DNA of 46,553 nucleotides from Sphingomonas faeni (lineage in GTDB: Bacteria; Pseudomonadota; Alphaproteobacteria; Sphingomonadales; Sphingomonadaceae): positions 1-46,553 of the forward strand of contig NZ_JANBVH010000036.1 in the NCBI RefSeq assembly GCF_024273235.1, read 5' to 3'. Both the position numbers and the translations under genes were made by a program. This document shows, piece by piece, positions 40,926 through 46,553 of the stretch; position 1 is the first letter of the stretch; every line of letters starts with the position of its first letter. The notes below the pieces were generated by a model that did not search any database, was not told where the DNA came from, and saw only the letters and a list, made by a program, of their open reading frames with translations.

Positions 40926-41783
40926 ATGGCTGAGCATCCGACCGGTATCCCGATCCAGCTCGAGCCGCTCGTCCTCCGCGTGCTCGCGCCCAATCCGTCG
41001 CCGTATACCTATACCGGCACTCAGACGCACATCGTCGGCACCACCGATCTTGCCGTGATAGATCCCGGCCCCGACGATCCCGCCCATATCGAATCCTTGA
41101 TCCGCGCGATCGATGGCCGCCCGGTCACCGCGATCGTCGTTACGCATCATCATCGCGACCACAGCCCCGCCACGCGTCCGCTCCAGGCGATCACCGGCGC
41201 CCTAATCGTCGGTGCGGCACCTTTCGACCTCGACGACGCGGGCGCGCGGGCGGACGCGTCGTTCGACCCGGCCTATGCCCCCGACCGCATTCTCGCCGAG
41301 GGCGACACCGTCGATGGCGATGGCTGGACGCTCCAGGCGATCGCAACGCCGGGTCACACCTCGAATCACCTCGCCTTCGCGCTGCCCGAAACGAAGGCGC
41401 TGTTCTCTGGCGATCACGTCATGGGCTGGTCGACCACGATCGTATCGCCCCCCGACGGCAACATGACGGCGTACATGGCGAGCCTCGAAAAGCTGATGGG
41501 GCGCGACGACCGCGTCTATTATCCCGGTCACGGCGAGGCGATCGAAAAGCCGCAGCGCCTCGTCCGCGGCATGCTCGGCCACCGCAAGCAGCGCGAGGGG
41601 CAGATCCTCCGCTTGCTCCGCGATGGCGCGTGGCCGATCCCGGCGCTGGTCGAGCGCATGTATGTCGGTCTCGACCCGCGGCTCGTGCCAGCCGCCGAGC
41701 GATCGGTGCTGGCGCATCTCTACGATTTGCAAACCCGCGGACTGGTAATCGAGGAAGGCGAGACATGGCAGACGAAAACCTGA
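40926..41783 (+). CDS. MBL-fold metallo-hydrolase
   Basis: A 285-residue metallo-beta-lactamase-fold protein. Zinc ligands are in VVTHHHRDHSPAT (HxHxDH), TPGHTSNH, FSGDHVMGWST and YYPGHGEAI. The C-terminal winged part (HRKQREGQILRLLRDGAWPI, then VLAHLYDLQTRGLV) is like LACTB2-type or RNase-like MBL proteins, so the substrate could be RNA or a small thioester. ATG 40926. It overlaps the following DUF4230 gene by 19 bp. Confidence 0.88.
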   Translation: MAEHPTGIPIQLEPLVLRVLAPNPSPYTYTGTQTHIVGTTDLAVIDPGPDDPAHIESLIRAIDGRPVTAIVVTHHHRDHSPATRPLQAITGALIVGAAPFDLDDAGARADASFDPAYAPDRILAEGDTVDGDGWTLQAIATPGHTSNHLAFALPETKALFSGDHVMGWSTTIVSPPDGNMTAYMASLEKLMGRDDRVYYPGHGEAIEKPQRLVRGMLGHRKQREGQILRLLRDGAWPIPALVERMYVGLDPRLVPAAERSVLAHLYDLQTRGLVIEEGETWQTKT

Positions 41784-42499
41784 GTCCCGACCCGCCCCCC
41801 GCGCGTAGCGGCGGCGTCAGCGCATTCCTGGCCAAGGCGGTCGGCGTGATCGTCATACTCGTGCTTGCGGGGTTGCTCGCGCTGTGGGGCGTGCAGCGCT
41901 ACGTCAGCGACCGCCTGACGCCCGATCCGACGACGATCGCCAGCGCGAGTCTGGCGGGGCTGCGCGAGCAGAACCGCCTGTCTGCGTTTGCCGCGCGCTA
42001 CGTTGCGGTCGTCACCTCGAAACAGTCGCAACTCGGCTTCACCACCGAGAAGACGTTGATCATGCCCGGCATGGTCCGCTACGAGGTCGACATGGCCAAG
42101 CTGACCCAGGCCGACGTCGCATGGGACGGCACCACCAAGACGCTGTCGGTGCGCCTTCCCGCTGTCGAGGCGGATGGCCCACAGGTCGATCTGAACGCGG
42201 TCCGCGAATATGGCTCGGGCGGCGTGCTGACCACCTTCACCGATGCCGAGAAGCGCCTCGACGCCGCCAACCGTCGCGCCGGCCAGATCGAGTTGATCCG
42301 CCAGGCGCGCGAACCCGCCATGATCAAGCTCGCGCGCGACGCTACGCGCAGGGCCGTGGAGCGCAGTTTCGCGATGCCGCTGCGCGCCGCCGGGATCGAC
42401 GCGACCGTCGCGGTGCGGTTCGCCGACGAGCCGGTCGCGAATACGGAGCGCTGGGACACCTCGCGCTCGCTGCAGGACGTGCTAGGGAATGCACGTTAA
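41765..42499 (+). CDS. DUF4230 domain-containing membrane protein
   Basis: A 244-residue protein with a cytoplasmic Pro-rich N-terminus, one membrane segment (AVGVIVILVLAGLLALWGV) and an extracytoplasmic domain. The run LSAFAARYVAVVTSKQSQLG and MVRYEVDMAKLTQADVAW, then RLPAVEADGP fits DUF4230, a family of unknown function. It overlaps the MBL gene and precedes nadA by nine bases, so the three are probably one operon. No catalytic motif is seen. Confidence 0.85.
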   Translation: MADENLSPDPPPARSGGVSAFLAKAVGVIVILVLAGLLALWGVQRYVSDRLTPDPTTIASASLAGLREQNRLSAFAARYVAVVTSKQSQLGFTTEKTLIMPGMVRYEVDMAKLTQADVAWDGTTKTLSVRLPAVEADGPQVDLNAVREYGSGGVLTTFTDAEKRLDAANRRAGQIELIRQAREPAMIKLARDATRRAVERSFAMPLRAAGIDATVAVRFADEPVANTERWDTSRSLQDVLGNAR

Positions 42500-42508
42500 A
42501 CTCGGGAT

Positions 42509-43513
42509 ATGACCATGGAATTGAACCAGAACTTTGCCGGTATCGACATCCGCGCCGAGATCGAGCGCCTTCGCAAGGAGAAGAACGCCGTCATCCTCGC
42601 GCATTATTACCAGAAGCCCGAGCTTCAGGATCTCGCCGATTTCGTCGGCGACAGCCTGGACCTGTCGCGCAAGGCGGCGGCCACCGACGCCGACGTCATC
42701 GCGTTCTGTGGCGTGCGCTTCATGGCCGAGACCGCCAAGATCCTGTCGCCCGACAAGATCGTCGTGCTGCCGGACATGGACGCCGGCTGCAGCCTGGAGG
42801 ACAGCTGCCCGCCCGAGCAGTTCGCCGCCTTCCGCGCCAAGCATCCCGATCACATCGCGCTGACCTACATCAACTGCTCGACCGAGGTGAAGGCGCTGTC
42901 CGACATCATCGTCACGAGTTCATCGGCGGATACGATCCTCGCGCAGATCCCGCTCGACCAGAAGATCATCTTCGGCCCTGATCGCAACCTCGGCGGCTAT
43001 CTGGCGCGGAAAACCGGCCGCGACATGCTGCTTTGGCCGGGCGTTTGCATCGTCCATGAGGCGTTCAGCGAAACGGAGTTGATGAAACTCAAGGCACAGC
43101 ACCCTGGCGCGCCCGTCGTCGCACATCCGGAGTGTCCGCCGATCATCCTCGATCATGCGGATTACGTCGGTTCGACGCGTGGCATCCTCGATTATGCCCT
43201 CGCGATGCCCGGCGACACGCTGATCGTCGCGACCGAGCCACACATCATCCATCAGATGGAAAAGGCTCTTCCGAACAAGCACTTCATAGGTGCGCCGGGC
43301 GCGGACGGAAATTGCAACTGCAACATATGCCCGTACATGGCGCTGAACACGCTGGAAAAGCTGTATGTCGCGCTGCGTGACCTCGCGCCGCGGATCGAGA
43401 TCGAGGAGGGTTTGCGCCTTCGGGCCAAGAAAAGCCTCGATGCGATGTTGCGGATGGCCTCGAACACCGTCGGCCAAGGCGATCTGGGCCCGGCGCAGTT
43501 CAGCCCGGGCTGA
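42509..43513 (+). CDS. nadA: Quinolinate synthase
   Basis: NadA makes quinolinate from iminoaspartate and dihydroxyacetone phosphate for NAD synthesis, using a [4Fe-4S] cluster. The 334-residue protein has ILAHYYQKPELQDLADFVGD, SLDLSRKAAATDADVIAFCG, MDAGCSLEDSCPPEQF, YINCSTEVKALSDI, FGPDRNLGGYLARKTGRDM and the final cluster-binding NCNCNICPYMALNTLEKL. The extra cysteine-rich NCNCNIC block is the usual site. nadC follows 300 bp later but nadB is not present in the window. The 3' end overlaps a small convergent ORF. Confidence 0.96.
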   Translation: MTMELNQNFAGIDIRAEIERLRKEKNAVILAHYYQKPELQDLADFVGDSLDLSRKAAATDADVIAFCGVRFMAETAKILSPDKIVVLPDMDAGCSLEDSCPPEQFAAFRAKHPDHIALTYINCSTEVKALSDIIVTSSSADTILAQIPLDQKIIFGPDRNLGGYLARKTGRDMLLWPGVCIVHEAFSETELMKLKAQHPGAPVVAHPECPPIILDHADYVGSTRGILDYALAMPGDTLIVATEPHIIHQMEKALPNKHFIGAPGADGNCNCNICPYMALNTLEKLYVALRDLAPRIEIEEGLRLRAKKSLDAMLRMASNTVGQGDLGPAQFSPG

Positions 43514-43646
43514 TCTCGCCGAGCTGTGCCCGGGCCTGGTCGATGTGGATCGCCGCGATCGGCAGGTCGAGCGCATCGGCCAGCGCCAGTGCCTCGGCAA
43601 GCAATGCGTCAAGACGCTCGAGATCGGTCATCGTCTTAACATACAT
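43500..43646 (-). CDS. Small ORF between nadA and nadC (48 aa)
   Basis: A minus-strand ORF that overlaps the last 14 bases of nadA tail-to-tail. The product MYVKTMTDLERLDALLAEAL continues ALADALDLPIAAIHIDQARA and ends QLGEISPG: one amphipathic, leucine- and alanine-rich helical protein. I take the ATG at 43646, which has GAGGA seven bases before it on the coding strand; ATG 43631 would lack that. I recall a similar short protein near nad genes in sphingomonads, but I cannot name it. The function is unknown. Confidence 0.58.
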   Translation of the reverse strand: MYVKTMTDLERLDALLAEALALADALDLPIAAIHIDQARAQLGEISPG

Positions 43647-43765
43647 CATATATTCCTCGATATCGAAACGGGAACTCAGGTCCGTCAAACTGGTTCCCGA
43701 GGCCGGCAACTTTCCAAAGACCAGCCCGATAAGCCGTTATGGCGACGCGCTTTTCCTCGCAATAC

Positions 43766-43782
43766 TCCAATGACCCATTGGA
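43766..43782. promoter_or_regulatory. Perfect palindrome upstream of nadC
   Basis: TCCAATGACCCATTGGA has two 7-bp arms around ACC. It is 33 bp before the nadC GTG start, in a position suitable for an operator in the leader or promoter. It does not match the NAD regulators I can recall, so any regulator is unknown. It could also be coincidental. Confidence 0.4.
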
Positions 43783-43814
43783 AAAAACTGAGTGAAGATT
43801 TTGGGAGACGACAC

Positions 43815-44666
43815 GTGAACGCAGCATTGCCCGAAACCTTCGACATTCCCGCGTTCGTCGCGGCGACGCTGGCCGAGGATCTCGGCACGATCGGCGACAT
43901 CACGTCGGCCGCGGTGATCCCCGCGGACGCACGGTTCACCGGCGTAATGGACAGCCGCGACCCGATCGTCGTCGCCGGGCTCGACCTCGCCGAAGCGTTC
44001 TTCCGCGCGCTTGATCCGGACGTGCGGATCGAACGCCTCGTCCAGGACGGCGAGCAGGTCGCGGCGGGCACCGAATTGCTGCGGCTCGAAGGGGCGGGGC
44101 GGGCGCTGCTCACCGCCGAGCGATCCGCGCTCAACACCGTCCAGCATCTGTCGGGCATCGCGACGATGACGCGCCGCTATGTCGATGCGATGGCGGGCAC
44201 CGGTGCGATCCTGCTCGATACGCGGAAAACCATTCCCGGCCTGCGCGTGCTGGAGAAATACGCGACCCGGATGGGCGGCGCGCAGAACCACCGGATGGGG
44301 CTGTGGGACGCCGCGATGATCAAGGACAATCACGTCGCGGTCGCGGGCGGCGTCGCCGAAGCGGTGCGGCGCGCGAAGGCCGCAGGGATTGCGCACATCA
44401 TCGTCGAGGTCGACCGGATCGACCAGATCGAGCCCGCGCTCGCGGCCGGGGCGACGCACCTGCTGCTCGACAACATGCCGCCCACCACCTTGCGCGAAGC
44501 CGTGACGCTGGTCGCTGGCCGCGTGCCGACCGAGGCGTCGGGCGGCGTCAATCTCGACACGATCCGCGCGATCGCCGAAAGCGGCGTCACCTATGTGTCG
44601 GTCGGTCGCTTGACGCAGTCGGCACCCGCGGCGGATATAGGCTTGGACTTCGCGACCGCCGGATAG
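43815..44666 (+). CDS. nadC: Nicotinate-nucleotide pyrophosphorylase (carboxylating)
   Basis: NadC (quinolinate phosphoribosyltransferase) makes nicotinate mononucleotide from quinolinate. The 283-residue protein has DLGTIGDITSAAVIPADARF, LTAERSALNTVQHLSGIATM, LDTRKTIPGLRVLEKYATRM, GGAQNHRMGLWDAAMIKDNH and the final EASGGVNLDTIRAIAESGVT, VGRLTQSAP. I use GTG 43815, preceded by GGGAGACGA. An in-frame ATG at 43770 would add 15 non-conserved residues and has no clear ribosome site. nadA lies upstream with the small convergent ORF between. Confidence 0.95.
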   Translation: MNAALPETFDIPAFVAATLAEDLGTIGDITSAAVIPADARFTGVMDSRDPIVVAGLDLAEAFFRALDPDVRIERLVQDGEQVAAGTELLRLEGAGRALLTAERSALNTVQHLSGIATMTRRYVDAMAGTGAILLDTRKTIPGLRVLEKYATRMGGAQNHRMGLWDAAMIKDNHVAVAGGVAEAVRRAKAAGIAHIIVEVDRIDQIEPALAAGATHLLLDNMPPTTLREAVTLVAGRVPTEASGGVNLDTIRAIAESGVTYVSVGRLTQSAPAADIGLDFATAG

Positions 44667-44717
44667 CCCCGCCAGATCCGGCGCGGGCTGCGGGCCGGCA
44701 GGTCAGGGAGCAGGATC

Positions 44718-45218
44718 ATGGTCAGGCCGGATACCATCGTTCGCTACGAGCGGCTGTATTGGGCCGCGTTCGCGCTGGATTCGATCGTCACCGCGATGAC
44801 CTGGACGCAGCGCGAGGCGATCGTCACGGCGTATCCGGTCCTCGCCAAGGCGACTTGGATATTGCCGACCTTCCAGGCGATCGGCATCTCGGTGACGGTG
44901 CTGCTCTGGTATTTCACCGCCCGGGCCCCGAGCGTCGTCGCGAAATGGGTGGTCGTCATCTTGGCGGCGCTAGCGGTGCTGGGTGCGGTCCAGGCGCTGG
45001 GTTCGCTCGCGACGGGCAGCGCGACGCTCGGCACCGCGTCGATCCTCTCGCTGATCGCGAACGCGCTGTACGTCGCGGCCGCGGTGTACCTGCTCAAGCC
45101 CACCAGCAAGGCGTGGTTTGGCCAAGATGCCGCAGCCGAAGCCGACGAAACTTTCGTGGCTCATACCGATACCCCCACCGATACCCATCCCGTGATCGAC
45201 AAGGAAAACGTCCGATGA
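44718..45218 (+). CDS. Four-helix membrane protein of unknown function
   Basis: A 166-residue protein with four probable membrane helices: LYWAAFALDSIVTAMTW, WILPTFQAIGISVTVLLWYF, VVAKWVVVILAALAVLGAVQ and SILSLIANALYVAAAVYLL. A charged acidic tail (AEADETFVAHTDTPTDTHPV) ends in the cytoplasm or outside. No family is recognised. ATG 44718 follows GGGAGCAGGATC. Its stop overlaps the RNase T2 gene by four bases (ATGA), so the two are coupled. Confidence 0.8.
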   Translation: MVRPDTIVRYERLYWAAFALDSIVTAMTWTQREAIVTAYPVLAKATWILPTFQAIGISVTVLLWYFTARAPSVVAKWVVVILAALAVLGAVQALGSLATGSATLGTASILSLIANALYVAAAVYLLKPTSKAWFGQDAAAEADETFVAHTDTPTDTHPVIDKENVR

Positions 45219-45928
45219 TCTCCAGACTGATCCTGGCCGCCACGGCGACGATCCTGCCGGGCGTCGTGCAGGCACAGGCCTATCAATGCTCGGCGCCGGC
45301 GTCGGTCGAGCGCGTCCGCCCCGATCTGCCCTCGGCGAGCCAGCCGAAGCGCGACATCCCGATCGGCAGCTACACGCTCGCGATCACCTGGGCGCCGCAA
45401 TATTGCCGGGACAATGGCGATCGTGCGGGATCGACGTTCCAGTGCGGCGCGGGCAACCGGTTCGGCTTCACGCTGCACGGGCTCTGGCCTGACGGCGTCG
45501 GCAAGGACTGGCCGCAATATTGCCACGCTGCCGGCCTCGTCCCGCCCCCGGTGATCCGCGCGCATCTCTGCACGACGCCGTCCGCGCAGCTACTCCAGCA
45601 CGAATGGGCGAAGCACGGCACCTGCATGCCCGGCTATCGTCCGGCGAAGTATTTCAACCAGTCGGCGGGACTGTACAGCAAGCTCCGCTATCCGGATATG
45701 AACGCATTGTCGCGGACGCCGATGACCGCAGGCCGGTTCGCGGCGGCGATGGCGGCTGCGAATCCGGGCTTGAAGCCGGACATGATGCGCGTGACGGCGA
45801 CGAGGCAGGGCTGGCTCGACGAGGTCTGGATCTGTCTGGACCGCCGTTTTCGCTATCGTCGCTGCCCCGTGCACCAGGGTGGACTGGCTGCGACGGCGCC
45901 GTTGCAGATCTGGCGGGGTGGCCGGTAG
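45215..45928 (+). CDS. Secreted ribonuclease T2
   Basis: A 237-residue endoribonuclease of the T2/Rh family, with a Sec signal peptide (ISRLILAATATILPGVVQAQ). Catalytic segments CAS I FTLHGLWPDG (His88) and CAS II HEWAKHGTC (His129, Glu130, Lys133, His134) are intact. The several cysteines suit disulfide formation in the periplasm. These enzymes degrade single-stranded RNA, as a nutrient scavenger or envelope activity. It is translationally coupled (ATGA) to the preceding four-helix protein. Length is normal for the bacterial form. Confidence 0.94.
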   Translation: MISRLILAATATILPGVVQAQAYQCSAPASVERVRPDLPSASQPKRDIPIGSYTLAITWAPQYCRDNGDRAGSTFQCGAGNRFGFTLHGLWPDGVGKDWPQYCHAAGLVPPPVIRAHLCTTPSAQLLQHEWAKHGTCMPGYRPAKYFNQSAGLYSKLRYPDMNALSRTPMTAGRFAAAMAAANPGLKPDMMRVTATRQGWLDEVWICLDRRFRYRRCPVHQGGLAATAPLQIWRGGR

Positions 45929-46010
45929 GGAGGCGGGGCTTTCGTGACCGGACGCGTGGGTACATGTGACCGGTGCCGGTGCTCGGATACTCAGGTTCGA
46001 CGATCCCTCT

Positions 46011-46136
46011 GATCCTCCCCCGCCAGGGGGAGGTGGCGCGCAGCGACGGAGGGGGAGGGGGCGATAACGTCGGTTTCGTGCCCTCCCCCTCCGTCAGGCA
46101 AGCGCCTGCCACCTCCCCCTGGCGGGGGAGGATCGT
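46011..46136. repeat. Dispersed palindromic repeat, family D copy 3
   Basis: GATCCTCCCCCGCCAGGGGG then AGGTGGCGCGCAGCGACGGA on the left; GCCACCTCCCCCTGGCGGGG then GAGGATC on the right. Inner pairs differ from copies 1 and 2. It lies tail-to-tail between the RNase gene and the small minus-strand gene. Confidence 0.88.
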
Positions 46137-46194
46137 GAGGACCGTTTGGTTTTGATGCCGCGCTCGAACCGCGGAAAACGCCCGGCGGGAGCGC

Positions 46195-46392
46195 CTAGCG
46201 GCGGTCCTTCAGCCAGACCAGCACTGCCGCCGCCACACCGACTCCGGTTCCGACCAGGAATCCCGGCGTCGCCTGCCCGATCGCGAAGCCCACGCCGGCG
46301 CCGCCCAGCATCCCGAGCGCGACGAGGAAGCCGCCCGCGGCGCTTGGGTCCTTGTGGGGGGGGAGGGTGTCGCGGGAAGTCGGGTCGGCCAT
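46195..46392 (-). CDS. Small Gly-rich membrane protein (65 aa)
   Basis: The product has a polar N-terminus (MADPTSRDTLPPHKDPSAAG) and a long hydrophobic region (GFLVALGMLGGAGVGFAIGQ, then TPGFLVGTGVGVAAAVLVWL) ending in KDRR. It could form two small helices with GxxxG packing. CAT 46390-46392 is the start. No family name is certain; it resembles small membrane proteins found next to envelope genes. The remaining window to 46553 shows no supported gene. Confidence 0.65.
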   Translation of the reverse strand: MADPTSRDTLPPHKDPSAAGGFLVALGMLGGAGVGFAIGQATPGFLVGTGVGVAAAVLVWLKDRR

Positions 46393-46553
46393 CGGCGTGT
46401 CCTGCCACGCGGAGCGGCGGGATACCAGCCGCGCGCCGCCAGCGATTCGTCGCCCGGACGAAACGTGGCGGAAATACGGCGTTACATACTGTTCCGGAAC
46501 GACAAGCCCGGCTAGGAGCCGGACATGGTGTTCCGCGTCGGGCGAGCCGGGCC

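Noticed and set aside
43770..43814. An upstream ATG for nadC (MTHWKKLSEDFG)
   Set aside because: The added residues are outside the family, and the GTG at 43815 has a clear GGGAG ribosome site.
46525..46553. A possible gene start at the right window edge (ATG after GGAGCC)
   Set aside because: Only nine codons are visible (MVFRVGRAG), not enough to support a coding call.

Overview
The window is about 46.5 kb of GC-rich chromosome that reads as a sphingomonad (Sphingomonas or a close relative; Alphaproteobacteria). This assignment is an inference from the protein families: two-subunit glycine decarboxylase, DUF1476, a BolA/Grx4 pair, an archaeal-type ProRS, a PA0069-type radical SAM protein, and a GTTC-N7-GTTC type LexA box at recA. 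No phage, conjugative element, transposase, tRNA, rRNA or CRISPR array was found. The genes are housekeeping or core metabolic. The unusual material lies between them and, in three places, inside them.

Layout. 1-449 is the C-terminal end of a TonB-dependent receptor, followed by a clear terminator. 601-5645 is a glycine-cleavage operon (gcvT, gcvH, gcvPA, gcvPB) behind a tandem glycine riboswitch. 5.8-10.8 kb holds a small membrane protein, an EamA exporter, proS, a glyoxalase-like remnant and a radical SAM gene with an SOS box. 10.9-14.9 kb has two small proteins and a minus-strand unit UDG-like/lytic transglycosylase/moaB. 15.1-19.3 kb has ETF-ubiquinone oxidoreductase, a TPR protein with a start-codon problem, and ispE. 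19.7-31.7 kb has recA with its LexA box, a methyltransferase, a GST, a dicarboxylate/amino-acid symporter, a Tat-exported M24 peptidase, alaS, a ThDP-dependent enzyme and an SMP-30 lactonase. 31.9-35.6 kb is a 3-oxoacid CoA-transferase operon in which a lipoprotein acid phosphatase and a DUF5076 gene sit between the two subunits. 35.9-39.1 kb is leuC, a 34-residue ORF, leuD and a quinone oxidoreductase, all overlapping. 39.1-40.3 kb has a 45-residue minus-strand membrane protein, DUF1476, BolA and Grx4. 40.9-46.4 kb has an MBL hydrolase, a DUF4230 protein, nadA, nadC with a small convergent ORF between them, a membrane protein, a secreted RNase T2 and a small membrane protein.

The strongest non-gene signal is a dense set of dispersed palindromic repeats, roughly 60-130 bp each, with long inverted arms. 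I sort them into nine families by their arm sequence (called A-I here), with about 25 copies. They fill most of the larger intergenic gaps. Three have entered coding sequence without breaking the frame: a complete 124-bp palindrome in gcvPB, one arm of a family A element in ispE, and a family B element that forms much of the N-terminal signal region of the acid phosphatase lipoprotein. One family C copy is flanked on both sides by tandem arrays that appear to derive from its own ends. I consider this repeat and protein-insertion pattern the best candidate for something under-described here. Next are the SOS box before the PA0069-family radical SAM gene and the small ORF wedged between leuC and leuD.
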